64,000 nucleotides of DNA from Grimontia sedimenti (GCF_011045095.1 NZ_JAALDL010000005.1:1-64000); one strand, 5' to 3'. Positions 52,441-63,620 are shown, counted from the stretch's first letter. Notes: a model not told the origin generated them from the sequence alone. Program-made: numbers and translations.

Positions 52441-53265
52441 TTATTTACCTTTATTGCAAATTTTGTACATCAGCTCAGCCAATGGCAGGCCAAGGAAAGT
52501 CAGCGACAGTGCGCCCAGAACAGATGAAAGCAGGTTAGATGCCGCAGCAATACTCAGCACTTGTTGTGCAAGCGCTGGCTCAAGGCCTGATACCAATGCA
52601 CCTGATGCTGCGCTCAGCATTGAGCCAGAACCTACGCCTGAACCTGCAGCCAGTGCCAGTGGGTGAAGACCCGTCAGCGGAGCGATACTGCCCAGTACAG
52701 AGAACCACAGGGTGCCGATAACAGAACCACACAGGTAGATAGCCAGTACACCAACGTACTCTGGGCTGCCTGTGCCGAATTTGCCTTGGATAACCGCGAT
52801 AGAAGGCTCACGGCTGATCGATGAACATGCGCCGATCGCTTTGCGGTCGAACTTGAATTTCACCGCCAAAGGAATGGCAATCAGGATTGGAAGCAGGTTG
52901 CCCAGCTCTTGGAACAGCAGTGGAACACCAGCATCGATGATCATGTCCAGGTTAGGGATAATCATGCCCGCGTATTGGGTACCCAGCACCAGCAGACAGT
53001 AACCCACCATCTTGCCGCAGAAACCTTCTTCTTTCTCAGTGAAGACTTTGCCCCACGCTTTGATCTTGGACTTGGTCCAGTTTACTGACAGTGCCATACC
53101 GAACATCACGGCAAACAGCATTGGCAGGATAGAAATAGTGGCAAATCCCAGATCAATCTTCTTGGTACCGATAACAAACTGGGATAGGAAAATCAGTGCG
53201 GATACCGCGATGACACTGGTCATGATGACGCGTGCCTGACCGCTTTTGTTTTCTTCTGTGCTCAT
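52441..53265 (-). CDS. DUF3100 family membrane protein, putative transporter
   Basis: 274 residues with about seven or eight hydrophobic segments. I place it in DUF3100 from overall character and its M20 partner; the biochemical role of that family is not established. Conserved-looking small-residue motifs are LAAGSGVGSGSMLSAASGAL (possible pore or substrate segment) and IGACSSISREPSIAVIQGKF. It is the first gene of an operon with the 149-residue membrane protein and the M20 amidohydrolase. Inference: import of an N-acyl or peptide-like compound that the hydrolase then cleaves. Confidence 0.83.
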   Translation of the reverse strand: MSTEENKSGQARVIMTSVIAVSALIFLSQFVIGTKKIDLGFATISILPMLFAVMFGMALSVNWTKSKIKAWGKVFTEKEEGFCGKMVGYCLLVLGTQYAGMIIPNLDMIIDAGVPLLFQELGNLLPILIAIPLAVKFKFDRKAIGACSSISREPSIAVIQGKFGTGSPEYVGVLAIYLCGSVIGTLWFSVLGSIAPLTGLHPLALAAGSGVGSGSMLSAASGALVSGLEPALAQQVLSIAAASNLLSSVLGALSLTFLGLPLAELMYKICNKGK

Positions 53266-53564
53266 AGTTATTCAACAGTAAAAGTGGAAATCGCCGCTGA
53301 TTATAGGGACGGATGAAAAGCGAAACGTGAACAAGATCAACGGTCGGTATCGGGATCTAGATGAAAACTAAATATGATATTCCCTTACGGAATTAGTGGT
53401 TATAGGCCGGTAAAATGCGCTTAGGTTTGGTGTTGTAACTGTTGGTTTTCAGTGTCATTCGGTAACCGGATTAACTGTTCATGACAGCTTAGGTAACAAG
53501 GTCGGCAAGCCGCAGATAAAAGAAAACCCGGCGCGGGAGCCGGGTTTGATTTCGTCAATATTGA
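53266..53564. other. Intergenic region with the binding-protein gene terminator
   Basis: 299 bases. The right-hand operon's terminator is a 9-bp stem AAACCCGGC / GCCGGGTTT at about 53524-53547 with an A-rich left flank. The rest should contain the DUF3100 operon promoter. No other feature is recognised. Confidence 0.6.
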
Positions 53565-54862
53565 TTACAACAAAGGCGCGCAGTTACAGTTGCCGTTTGA
53601 GGCACTTTGCTTGCTATCTTTCTGAGGCTGATACCATTCCTCAAGGCCATCTTGCAGTTGCTTAGCGGCTTGAGCAGGGCTCATTTGGCCTGTCATCACA
53701 CCTACGCTGGTTTCCCAAATCTCAAGCTCGAAGTTTGGCTCTCCACGAGACAGAACCTGTGCCGAGTTACGGATGGTCGAATCACACTGGTCGCGCCAGG
53801 AAATCATTTCCTGAGCGATTGGGTCTTTCACATCAAAGAAGTGGTTCGACAGTGAGAAGAAGCCAGAGATTTCGTTGGTTAGAAGCTCTGCGAACTCTGC
53901 GGTGGTCATCCATTTCAGGAAGGTCTCTGCCGCTTCTGGGTTTTAGACTTGGAGTAGATGCCCATACCAAGGTCTGTGTGGTCGCTGAAATAACAAGCAT
54001 CACCACGTTTTTCAACCGGTGGTGGGAACACACCCATGTTGACTTTTCCACGGAAGGTGCCGATATCCCAAGAACCTGCCGGGTAAACCGCCGCTTTGCC
54101 GTCAGCAAACATTTTGATCGCGTCGTTATAGCCGCGCTGATCAAAGTCATCGCCCATGTAGCTTGCCCACTTACCGAGTTCGCGGAAGGTGTCACGGTAA
54201 GGTTTGCTGTCAACGCGCTCTTTACCTGTCAGCAGGCCGTCACGGCCATCTTCACCTTTCCAGTAGGTTGGACCAATGTTCTGGAAGCCCATGGTCGCTG
54301 CTTCCCATTTGTCCTTGGTGCCCATTGCCAGTGGCAGGTAACCCGCACGCTTGGCTTTTTCCAGCGCCCAGTAGAAATCAGCTTTAGTCACTGGTTCATT
54401 CACGCCGACTTCTTTAAAGATGTCTTTGTTGTAAAAGAAACCATGAATAACAGATGCCATTGGCAAACAGAACGTCTGTGCGCCAGAGTCCGTCTGCCAA
54501 GGTGCCAGAGCGAAACTCGGGAAGTTCTCCATGCCTTCCATTTCGGTCACTTCTTTCAACAGACCGCGCTCGAAAAGGCCCAGCGAGCCATCAAAAGGGC
54601 GGCAGGCAATCAGGTCACCTGCGGATTCGCTTTTAAAGCGCGCTTCCATGTCACCGTTCCACTTGGAGGCATCCAGATCTGGTGGTGAGCGGTATTCCAC
54701 TTTGATGTTTGGGTAGTGTTTGTTGAACGCTGGGATGATTTTCTCGTTCCACACTGCGTCATCACTACGCCATGAATCAATCACCAGCGTGGTTTGTGCA
54801 TTCGCCAGCGTAGAAGCGGCAAAGGTCAGTGCTGCGATAGGCAGCAGGGCTAATTTCTTCAT
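53565..54862 (-). pseudogene. ABC-type sugar solute-binding protein, interrupted by one frameshift
   Basis: Periplasmic binding protein of the family-1 (maltose-type) group. The ATG at 54862 follows AAGGAGC and starts a signal peptide (MKKLALLPIAALTFAASTLANA). The frame is lost after GIYSKSK near 53941-53944; the family sequence resumes in another frame as NPEAAETFLKWMTTAEFAEL. Adding one A (coding strand AAAA to AAAAA) restores 432 residues. The C-terminus ends in an unusual NCNCAPLL tail. It begins ten bases after the chemoreceptor gene at 54873 and no ABC permease or ATPase is nearby, so a sensing role is likelier than transport. Confidence 0.85.
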
Positions 54863-54872
54863 TCTCTGCTCC

Positions 54873-56846
54873 TTAAACGCGGAAGTTTGCAATCAGGTTT
54901 TGCTGGTCTTGTGCCAGGTCCGCCAGTGCTTCACTGCTCGAAGCTGATGCGCGTGCATCTTTCTCTGCTTCGTAGGCCACGTGTGCGATACCGTTGATGT
55001 GTTCTGCGACATCATGGCTCACCTTGATCTGCTCTTCGGTGGCTTGAGCAACATGCACTGCCATCTCATGGATAGACTTCATGCGTGACACGATGTCTTG
55101 CAGGGTTTCGTCCGTCAGGCGCGTCTGGGTCAGACACTCTTCCATTTGCTTCTGACTGCTGCTCATGGTTTCCGCCATGCGTGACGCATTACCTTGCAGG
55201 TTGTTGATCATCAGCTGGATTTCTTCCGTCGACTGCTGGGTGCGAGTTGCTAGGGCGCGCACTTCGTCTGCGACAACGGCAAAGCCACGGCCATGAGAGC
55301 CTGCACGCGCTGCTTCAATCGCTGCGTTGAGTGCCAGCAGGTTGGTTTGCTCTGCGATGTCCTGAATCACGTGCAGGATTGAGCCGATGTTGTTGGAGTA
55401 CTGGTTCAACTGTTGAGTATTGTTCACGGCTTCTTCAATGTTGCCAGAGAGCTGTTCAGTCAGCTGACGGCTGCGGGAAACCTGCGAACGACCACTGTTC
55501 GCCGCATCGTTCGTGCTTTCTACTTCCGATACGGTCAGCTCGGTAGAGCGGGAGATTTCCTTGGCGCTCACTTCCATCTCAGAAATAGCCGCGGCAACCT
55601 GATCGGTACGTGATTTCTGGTCTTCCACGCGTGACATGGCACTTTCGCTAACATTCGCTGCGCGGCTTGCTTCATCCAGCAGGTGCTGTGCGCCGTCGCC
55701 GAATTTTGCCAGCGTTTGTGACATGGTGTTCGCCAGTTCATCTATTGAACGGCTCAGCTCACCGAACTCATCCTGCGCGTTGTAATTTGCACGGGTGCGC
55801 ATGTCGCCGTCGGTCATTTTGTCCAGCACGTTTCGGATCAGTGCCAGTGGTTTTTGAATACTACGCGTGGTGCTGACACCAACCCAAAGGCTGACAGCAG
55901 CGGCAATGGAGGTCATCAGGAACACATAGAAAAACGCTTCGCTCACCGCGGATTCTGCGTCTTCACGGCTGCTGGTCGCCAGTTGCTGTGCATACTGAGC
56001 GTAGCCTTCAAGCTGACCTTGAATATCATCCATCAAACGGTTTGTGCGTTGGTTCTCTTGCTGGAGACGCGCGTTGATTTGTTGTTGTTGGCTCAAGACA
56101 TCAATCAGACCCTTGTCTCCCAATGTTAGGGATTCAACTTTTTTCAGATTGCGTGAGTAACGGGCTTTAACATCATCTTCTACGTTAATCAGCTCAAGGC
56201 GTTTGAACGCGATTTCGATGTCTTTTGCCATGGTGGCACGCAGCTTATGAAGGTTGGTGTCTTGATCAGCTCGGCGCAGCATTTTCAGGTCACGGGCAAT
56301 ACCACTGGTAATGAGTTCTGCGCGGTTGTGCAGTGAGCGCTTCACAGAAGCTTTTTGCAAAAGAAGGTTAGCAGCCCACTGGTAGGTATCTTCTAAACGC
56401 AGGAATTTAAGATCCAACGCTTCTCGCTCAGCGATCAGTTGGTTGGATTGCTTCTGCAGTTCAATCAGTACTTTTGCTTGCTCAAAGTAACCATTAGACG
56501 CCTGAGTGATCGCGTTCAGTTGCTGACGCTCAGCGTCCGTTGGGCGGCCCTGTTGAGCAGTATTGAGCGTGTCGAAGAAGTGGCGTTTTTGCTCTTCGAA
56601 CGTTTGGTCAATCTGACTCGCTTCAGATGGGTCGTTATGAAAAGTTCTGACCAATAGATTGGTGCGCATCAGCTGAGTGATCAGGTTTCCGGATGCAACA
56701 ACCATAGGGGTGGATTGGTCGGTGATTTGTTCAACTTTGCCCTGTAGGGTCTTGGCGTTGAACAGGCTAACGCTGCTAAGTAATGCCATTAATACGAACA
56801 TTAAGACAAAACCCGCAACTGTTCTCTGTACGACGGACAACTTCAT
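54873..56846 (-). CDS. Methyl-accepting chemotaxis protein with large helical periplasmic domain
   Basis: 657 residues. A first membrane helix (about 9-30) is followed by an all-helical periplasmic domain of roughly 260 residues, a size fitting the helical bimodular (HBM) class, a second helix (about 298-320), a HAMP domain ([20 protein letters not shown]) and the signalling coiled coil with tip [20 protein letters not shown] and [20 protein letters not shown]. There is no C-terminal CheR-tethering pentapeptide. The solute-binding protein gene follows after ten bases, indicating co-transcription and a likely receptor-binding-protein partnership. Confidence 0.93.
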   Translation of the reverse strand: MKLSVVQRTVAGFVLMFVLMALLSSVSLFNAKTLQGKVEQITDQSTPMVVASGNLITQLMRTNLLVRTFHNDPSEASQIDQTFEEQKRHFFDTLNTAQQGRPTDAERQQLNAITQASNGYFEQAKVLIELQKQSNQLIAEREALDLKFLRLEDTYQWAANLLLQKASVKRSLHNRAELITSGIARDLKMLRRADQDTNLHKLRATMAKDIEIAFKRLELINVEDDVKARYSRNLKKVESLTLGDKGLIDVLSQQQQINARLQQENQRTNRLMDDIQGQLEGYAQYAQQLATSSREDAESAVSEAFFYVFLMTSIAAAVSLWVGVSTTRSIQKPLALIRNVLDKMTDGDMRTRANYNAQDEFGELSRSIDELANTMSQTLAKFGDGAQHLLDEASRAANVSESAMSRVEDQKSRTDQVAAAISEMEVSAKEISRSTELTVSEVESTNDAANSGRSQVSRSRQLTEQLSGNIEEAVNNTQQLNQYSNNIGSILHVIQDIAEQTNLLALNAAIEAARAGSHGRGFAVVADEVRALATRTQQSTEEIQLMINNLQGNASRMAETMSSSQKQMEECLTQTRLTDETLQDIVSRMKSIHEMAVHVAQATEEQIKVSHDVAEHINGIAHVAYEAEKDARASASSSEALADLAQDQQNLIANFRV

Positions 56847-57215
56847 TGTTCTCTCACTCTACGACAGTCTGGCGATGGGGATTCAAACACTGCGCGGCTT
56901 AGCTCGGCAGCCTAAGTCACAACGGCTTCTAAATTTACGCCTCTAAATAAAGACTTGGGAGAAGCCAAAAAAGGCCGAGGATTGTGACATCAAACATTCT
57001 TATCGGCACACCGTACGTTGTTCTTTAATAAAAAAATGCTATCTGACGCACAAATAATTCGCAGATTAAAATAAATACTGAACAAATGTATCGAAAGTGA
57101 TTCTTGTGTGTATGGATTATTACCTATTCAGTCTGGAGGAGTATGGGATTGCGGTGACGAGTGACAGGCACAAAAAAGCTCCATAAAGGAGCTTTTGCGC
57201 ACAAGAGAAGAGAGG
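56847..57215. other. Intergenic region between the unknown coiled-coil gene and the chemoreceptor
   Basis: 369 bases. It must hold the chemoreceptor promoter on the minus strand. At 57172-57196 a 9-bp stem AAAAGCTCC / GGAGCTTTT with an A-rich left side is the terminator of the gene at 57216. No sigma-28 site could be recognised. Confidence 0.6.
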
Positions 57216-57971
57216 CTACCACTTTTTCTTGGGAGCAAACAGCTCGTCCAACTCGTCGCCTTCTTTTTCTTTTGGTTGCTGGGCAGCAGTGGATTTATTC
57301 AGGTCGGAATTGACATCTTCCAGCATGGCGGAGAGGCTTTCTTTCGCTGATTGACAGTATGGGTCATTCTTAGCGCTCACCACATCCAACGCCTTTTTCA
57401 GCAATTGTTGGGCAGTACCCATCTGGCCTTTGATCTTCGCATCGTTTACACGTTTCAACACATTCTCGATGTTGATCTTCATTTGCATCTGCTCGAGGCG
57501 CGAGTTCTCTGCCACGAACGCTTGTGTTTGCATGCGACCTTTGGTGTGCTCAGCTTTGATGACTGCGCGCAGACGTTTGACCAATTTCAGCATTGAAATC
57601 GCTTCTCGATCGCTATCTGGTACGCGGAAAGAGGTAGACTCTTTGTTTTGATAAGCCTGTTTGATTTGGTTAATTTGCTGCTGCACATCTGCGATGCGTT
57701 GAGGTAGGGAACGATCGTTCTTGTCTATCTCATGCATGGTTTTAAGGGCGTCGAGAATTTTCTGGTTCAAACAAACCAGCAGGGTTCCGCTATAAGGCAG
57801 GTTGTGTGCGTTACCGATCAGCTCTTCAGTGGCATCAATAACTGCAATATATTTAGCCATTTCTTGGCGCTTTGATGACTCTACGCGCTGGCGCTGTTGG
57901 GCCATGATGTTGTAGCCAACAATAAGACCAAGCAAAATGACGCAGAGGCCAACAATTAAGGCGATATTCAT
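57216..57971 (-). CDS. Hypothetical membrane-anchored coiled-coil protein
   Basis: 251 residues, function unknown. A single N-terminal membrane helix (MNIALIVGLCVILLGLIVGY) is followed by charged, helix-forming sequence with heptad character (about 30-210, e.g. IADVQQQINQIKQAYQNKES) and a low-complexity acidic then basic tail (KEKEGDELDELFAPKKKW). The orientation is probably C-terminus in the cytoplasm because of the positive residues after the helix. It lies upstream of cysB, divergent from it. Confidence 0.82.
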   Translation of the reverse strand: MNIALIVGLCVILLGLIVGYNIMAQQRQRVESSKRQEMAKYIAVIDATEELIGNAHNLPYSGTLLVCLNQKILDALKTMHEIDKNDRSLPQRIADVQQQINQIKQAYQNKESTSFRVPDSDREAISMLKLVKRLRAVIKAEHTKGRMQTQAFVAENSRLEQMQMKINIENVLKRVNDAKIKGQMGTAQQLLKKALDVVSAKNDPYCQSAKESLSAMLEDVNSDLNKSTAAQQPKEKEGDELDELFAPKKKW

Positions 57972-59265
<1,294 letters not shown>

Positions 59266-59272
59266 CCAGCTC

Positions 59273-59299
59273 TGCATCTTCAGTTTGTTTAGGTATATA
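59273..59299. repeat. Inverted-repeat element, family 1, copy D (single end)
   Basis: GCATCTTCAGTTTGTTTAGG and the following TATATAC match one terminal repeat of family 1 with a few substitutions. No second end is found nearby. It lies between cysB and the methyltransferase gene. Confidence 0.55.
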
Positions 59300-59346
59300 C
59301 TTCGCCTGTTTTTCCGGTGATCCCGCATGGCGGGTGGAGTACTTTC

Positions 59347-60555
59347 TTGTCGCTATCTCTCAATGTTCTCGCCGAACGTTTTACTCAGTTGGATGGTTTG
59401 CTCTCTTCGCATACCTCGTTTTGGCAAGGCGTACCATTTGACTGTCTCGATTTGCCATGGCGTGAGAGCCATCCAGAACTTTGCGAATGGTTAGATACAC
59501 AATCTCTCGATGAATTGGAAAGCTGGAAAGCAGACCCCGCAGCGTTGTCCAAAGTGCTCAGCAAGTGGCTTCCAGATGCAGAAACCTTGGTTGGGTTATC
59601 GGCAGTAGCGACTCCGAAATCCAGTGATGCTCCCTGTGATGCCCATTGGTCGACTGGCGTTCCCGGTCGTAAATGGTCGCAAATCAGCACATTTACCTCG
59701 GCTGTAATTGGTGGAGAGGGGGAGCGTTGGCTGGAATGGTGCGCGGGGAAAGGATATCTCGGACGTATTCTCGCGGTGACGAAAAACGCCAGGGTTACCA
59801 GTCTGGAATGGCAACAGGCGCTTTGTGAAGATGGGCAGGCGTATGCCGACAAACATAAGTTGCTGATGCAGTTTGTTCAAGGCGACGCCTTTGCAAATGA
59901 AAGCCGACAATTGGTTGAAAGCTGTGATCATGCGGTGGCGTTGCACGCCTGCGGCGATTTACATGTGACACTGTTACGTCACGCAGTGGAAGCCAAACCG
60001 ACTTCAGTGTCGGTTTCACCGTGTTGCTACCACCTGATCCAGAGCAAGCAGTATCAACCGTTGTCTTCGTTAGCAAAAGCATCCGAATTGTCGCTCACCA
60101 AACATGATTTAAAGCTTCCCTTGCAGGAAACCGTGACGGCTGGGCAAACCGTGAGGAACAAACGTTTTATCGAAGTCAGCTTTCGATTGGGCTTTGATGC
60201 CCTACAGAGGCGCCTATCTAAAACTGAGAAGTATCTTACGGTTCCTAATGTACAAAAGTCTTTGTTAAATGAGGGGTTTGAGGCATTCTGCTGTTGGGCA
60301 TCTGAACAAAAAGGCATCACTTTGCCAAAAGATGTTCAGTTCGATGATTTCCTAAAAATCGGAGAAAGCCGGTTCCATACCGTAGAGAAAATGGAGACCG
60401 TTCGGACACTGTTCCGCCGTCCACTCGAAATTTGGCTGGTTCTCGACCGAGCCCTGTATCTGACGGAAAACGGCTACCACACTGACGTCTCGACATTTTG
60501 CTCTCGGGAACTGACACCGAGGAATTTGCTGATTCATGCCATAAGGAAAAAATAA
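59347..60555 (+). CDS. SAM-dependent methyltransferase family protein
   Basis: About 402 residues. A TTG start at 59347 is preferred because GGTGGAG lies seven bases upstream; a GTG at 59317 in the same frame would add ten residues. The SAM-binding glycine motif is RWLEWCAGKGYLGRIL, followed by an acidic second strand (VTSLEWQQALCEDGQAYADK), DHAVALHACGDL and VSVSPCCYHL, the typical layout of the METTL25/Methyltransf_32-like group whose substrates are largely unknown. The stop is directly followed by the ATG of the exporter gene, suggesting coupling. Confidence 0.87.
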   Translation: MSLSLNVLAERFTQLDGLLSSHTSFWQGVPFDCLDLPWRESHPELCEWLDTQSLDELESWKADPAALSKVLSKWLPDAETLVGLSAVATPKSSDAPCDAHWSTGVPGRKWSQISTFTSAVIGGEGERWLEWCAGKGYLGRILAVTKNARVTSLEWQQALCEDGQAYADKHKLLMQFVQGDAFANESRQLVESCDHAVALHACGDLHVTLLRHAVEAKPTSVSVSPCCYHLIQSKQYQPLSSLAKASELSLTKHDLKLPLQETVTAGQTVRNKRFIEVSFRLGFDALQRRLSKTEKYLTVPNVQKSLLNEGFEAFCCWASEQKGITLPKDVQFDDFLKIGESRFHTVEKMETVRTLFRRPLEIWLVLDRALYLTENGYHTDVSTFCSRELTPRNLLIHAIRKK

Positions 60556-61278
60556 ATGGCACTGAGCATGGAAGAGCTCGTCTTAATAGTGCTGGCATTA
60601 AGTGCCGGCGCTTTTGTTCAGAGCCTGATTGGTTTCGGGCTTGCCATTGTTTCCGCCCCCATTCTTATGTTTATCGACCCCTCGTTGGTGCCAGCTGCCG
60701 TCACATTGGTGACCTTGGGGTTAGCGATAGTGAATACTTGGCAATATCGCAGCCAGCTATCACTCAAAGGGATTGGCTGGGCGTTCGTTGGGCGTATCCC
60801 CGGTACCTTTGTTGCTTCTGCTTTGCTTTTTTATCTCTCCGTGAATGCACTTGAGCTCCTGATGGGCATTGCAGTTCTCATTGCGGTTGTGGCTAGTATC
60901 TTCAAATTTGCGGTAGAACCGAACAATAGGAATATGTTCTGGGCGGGGTTTGCTGCAGCCATCATGGGAACGACAACTGGGATTGGCGGGCCACCCATGG
61001 CCTTGGTGCTTCAGAAGCTGGATGTCGTTAAACTCAGAGCAACGCTCGCGGGTTATTTCATTTTCAGCTGCGCGATTTCATTAGGCGCACAAGCGCTAGC
61101 GGGGTATTTCACCTTGTGGCATTTGAAAGTCAGCCTGATTTCACTGCCATTCGTTTTATTATCTTCGGTGTTGGCGCTCCGCCTTGCGCCTTTTGTCAGG
61201 GCTGAGTGGGTGAGATATGGGCTGCTGATCTTATGTGGCTTTGCCGGTATCGCACTTCTCAGCAAGGGGCTTGCTTAG
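60556..61278 (+). CDS. TauE/SafE family membrane protein (putative sulfite/organosulfur exporter)
   Basis: 240 residues with about eight hydrophobic segments and the family's two repeated glycine-rich motifs, near the N-terminus (VQSLIGFGLAIVSAPILMF) and in the middle (GTTTGIGGPPMALVLQKL). Members move sulfite, sulfoacetate or similar anions. Proximity to cysB is suggestive but the gene is joined to the methyltransferase gene, not to cysB. AAGG lies upstream inside the methyltransferase end. A terminator follows. Confidence 0.9.
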   Translation: MALSMEELVLIVLALSAGAFVQSLIGFGLAIVSAPILMFIDPSLVPAAVTLVTLGLAIVNTWQYRSQLSLKGIGWAFVGRIPGTFVASALLFYLSVNALELLMGIAVLIAVVASIFKFAVEPNNRNMFWAGFAAAIMGTTTGIGGPPMALVLQKLDVVKLRATLAGYFIFSCAISLGAQALAGYFTLWHLKVSLISLPFVLLSSVLALRLAPFVRAEWVRYGLLILCGFAGIALLSKGLA

Positions 61279-61319
61279 CCGATTGAAACCAGCGGTGCTT
61301 TGTCAGTTTCACAGATGCA

Positions 61320-61350
61320 AAAAAGCCAGCGATAAGTCGCTGGCTTTTTG
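61320..61350. terminator. Bidirectional terminator between the TauE/SafE and DUF3943 genes
   Basis: A 12-bp stem AAAAGCCAGCGA / TCGCTGGCTTTT with a TAAG loop, with A and T runs on the two sides, between convergent genes. Confidence 0.92.
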
Positions 61351-61366
61351 ATGGCTCGAAGGCCTT

Positions 61367-62254
61367 TTAAAACTTCAGGCTGACCTGCATACCAATAAAC
61401 TGGCTGTCATATGGAGCACCGGCATCTGCTGCGTAACGCGCTGCATCCTGGTTGTTAAACCAAGGGTCGTAGTTCATGCGCACTTCGGTGTCGCCCTGCC
61501 ACAAGTTGGTCACCCAACCGTGAATATGACCCACAGGGTTTAGCAGGAACAGGCTGACGCCACCTAAGGTGTCTGAGCCCAGCACTTCACCACCGTCTGC
61601 GACGATGTTTTGCTCGGTCAGGTACATCCATTCACCCACTGCAGCACCGAACAGCGGTGTCACGATGATGTCCTGAATGGATGGCACTTCCGCGAAAGCT
61701 TCAACACCATACTCCCAGAAGAAGGTCGACATGGTGAACGAGTAGAGGAAAGACTCAAACTCAGTGAAACCAGAGTGACGGGCTGCGGTGTAGTAAACAC
61801 CCCCAAAATAAGGGTGCATGACATAGTTCAGATAGTGGTCATCTTTGTCCCAAACAGGACCTTCTGACACGTTGTCCCACCACTTTTTACCGAGGTTAGA
61901 AAAGTCGCGGTCTTCCGGAGTCCAGTTGGTCACGCTCTCCGGCAGGAAAGTCATCAGGCCAACGGTAGCCACACTCAACCCTAAAATGGTGTAGGTCTGA
62001 CCCATCAGATAATCCCAGTCTTTACCTGAAGAGGTTGACAGGTAACGAGGTAAGCCTTGTGAACGGTACTCATTGACATCGAAAGCGTAGCCAGTATCTA
62101 CAGGCTGAGCATTGTCTAACGCGGGCAGCGAATAGGCGCTGGTCGTGTTGTAGTGATATGCCTGCTGTTCGAAGTTGATAGTGGACGCATCGAAAGCGGA
62201 AACAGAATGAGTTACAAATAAAGCGGCCGCGGCGATAGTAGAGCGAAAACGCAC
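61367..62254 (-). CDS. DUF3943 family exported protein
   Basis: 295 residues from a GTG at 62254 that has GGGAGA six bases upstream and begins a signal peptide (MRFRSTIAAAALFVTHSVSA); an ATG at 62284 in frame gives a poorer leader. Conserved-looking features are LNYVMHPYFGGVYYTAARHS, EYGVEAFAEVPSIQDIIVTP and the GAAVGEW turn, plus aromatic C-terminal residues ending in F (VSLKF), common for outer-membrane proteins. The family's function is unknown. Confidence 0.85.
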   Translation of the reverse strand: MRFRSTIAAAALFVTHSVSAFDASTINFEQQAYHYNTTSAYSLPALDNAQPVDTGYAFDVNEYRSQGLPRYLSTSSGKDWDYLMGQTYTILGLSVATVGLMTFLPESVTNWTPEDRDFSNLGKKWWDNVSEGPVWDKDDHYLNYVMHPYFGGVYYTAARHSGFTEFESFLYSFTMSTFFWEYGVEAFAEVPSIQDIIVTPLFGAAVGEWMYLTEQNIVADGGEVLGSDTLGGVSLFLLNPVGHIHGWVTNLWQGDTEVRMNYDPWFNNQDAARYAADAGAPYDSQFIGMQVSLKF

Positions 62255-62403
62255 GTAGGATCTCCCACACAAACAAAATGCCAAACCTCATCACATCGTC
62301 AAGAGTGGGGGGCTTGGCATGAAAAAATGTCGAATTTAATGACGCTGAGTCATTCGGCACTATTCGGTACGTCCTTTAAGAAGAATGCCGAGACAATTGG
62401 TTA

Positions 62404-63591
62404 CTACCCGATACCGTGTGCTAATTGTGAGGCAATCACGGAAAGGCCGCCAATCATAGCAATGGAAAGGGCTACTTTTCCACCGAAAACTTGATATTGG
62501 TCGCGATTTAAACCTAAACGGCGTACTTTTTGAGCCATCAAAACGGGGAGTACAACGGCCAGGATCACCAAAGCTATTGACGCAAAACCCAGCGCGGTAA
62601 TGAATCCTTGCGGATAGAACAAAGCGACTAGCATGGGTGGAAGAAAAGTCACTAAACCTGTCTGAAAGCGGCCTCTTACCGAAGCCGGGCGCTTTAGCAT
62701 GTCAGCGATGAAGTCGAAAAGCCCCAGACTGACACCAAGAAACGATGTTGCCAGTGCCAAATCCGCAAACAGTGAGATCGCATTGGCGATCCGAGTTGAA
62801 TCTACCGCAACACTGATGGATTGAATAAACATCCCCAAGTTTGTGTTTTCAGCAAGCGTAGACGCACCCAACACGCCAAAACTTGCAGCTTGCCAGAGCA
62901 CGTAAATAATCAGTGGCAGGGCGGAGCCAATCAACATCACTTTTCTTAGTGCGTGAATATTGAGCCCGGTGTAAGCCACCACTGACGGAATACTGCCGTG
63001 AAAGCCAAATGAGGTGAACATGACAGGAATCGCTGCAATCAATAGCCCTTCCTGCAGTGGCAAGGAAACCAGATTTTGGCTCTCTCCCAAGGGAAGAAGT
63101 AATGCCAGGGAAAGCCCAAGAAGCACGACTTTCAGCAGAAACAACCCTCGGTTAATCACATCAACTTTTTGAGTGCCCAACATCACCACGGTCGCCACCA
63201 GGCCGGTAAACAGAATGATACCTGCGCTTGGTGGTATCGACTCCGTCGCTGCAAATGCGGTCAGTTTATGGTGGAACTGGCCTCCGCCACCTGCAATGTA
63301 GGCAGCACAAAGCGCATACAACAGAAACAGAGTGGCAGCGCTCGCCACCCATTGGCCCTTTTTCCCGAGAAACTGTCTGGCGAGACTGTTTAAGGTTGCG
63401 TTAGCAGGTGCATGTTGGTGAACCTCAAGCATCAGTAAAGCGGTATAGCTCATGAGCATCCACATCGCGATCATCAGAATCAGCGAATGAGTAAATCCCA
63501 AGCCTGCAGATGCAAGGGGAAGGGCTAACATACCTGCACCAATCGTGGTGCCAGCGATGATCAAAGTGCTTCCTAAAAATTTATTGCGCAT
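62404..63591 (-). CDS. tyrP: Tyrosine-specific transporter (HAAAP family)
   Basis: Proton-coupled aromatic amino acid importer, 395 residues with about 11 membrane spans. The N-terminus (GSTLIIAGTTIGAGMLALPL) and VMFTSFGFHGSIPSVVAYTG are hallmark HAAAP motifs, and overall similarity is highest to E. coli TyrP. A near-consensus TyrR box lies 12-29 bases upstream of the ATG, which supports the assignment and predicts regulation by TyrR with tyrosine. Mtr or TnaB-type tryptophan transport is the alternative. Confidence 0.92.
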   Translation of the reverse strand: MRNKFLGSTLIIAGTTIGAGMLALPLASAGLGFTHSLILMIAMWMLMSYTALLMLEVHQHAPANATLNSLARQFLGKKGQWVASAATLFLLYALCAAYIAGGGGQFHHKLTAFAATESIPPSAGIILFTGLVATVVMLGTQKVDVINRGLFLLKVVLLGLSLALLLPLGESQNLVSLPLQEGLLIAAIPVMFTSFGFHGSIPSVVAYTGLNIHALRKVMLIGSALPLIIYVLWQAASFGVLGASTLAENTNLGMFIQSISVAVDSTRIANAISLFADLALATSFLGVSLGLFDFIADMLKRPASVRGRFQTGLVTFLPPMLVALFYPQGFITALGFASIALVILAVVLPVLMAQKVRRLGLNRDQYQVFGGKVALSIAMIGGLSVIASQLAHGIG

Positions 63592-63602
63592 AATCGACTT
63601 CT

Positions 63603-63620
63603 TGTAATGATATGTTTACA
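63603..63620. promoter_or_regulatory. Probable TyrR box upstream of tyrP
   Basis: TGTAATGATATGTTTACA matches the TyrR consensus TGTAAA-N6-TTTACA at 11 of 12 fixed positions. A weaker partial match, TGTAAAGTCATATGTAAG, begins near 63684. E. coli tyrP likewise has a strong and a weak box. Confidence 0.72.

Noticed and set aside
53735-54688. 317-codon open frame opposite the solute-binding protein gene
   Set aside because: Runs antisense to the binding protein; composition is that of a shadow frame, and the sense strand restores a known family with one base.
56847-57000. Possible sigma-28 flagellar promoter for the chemoreceptor
   Set aside because: A TAAA-like and a GCCGA-like segment occur but the spacing is about 25 rather than 15 bases.
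62279-62320. ATGCCAA / TTGGCAT inverted repeat as a possible terminator or operator between DUF3943 and tyrP
   Set aside because: Long loop, no U tract, and it lies in a promoter-leader region; too weak to call.
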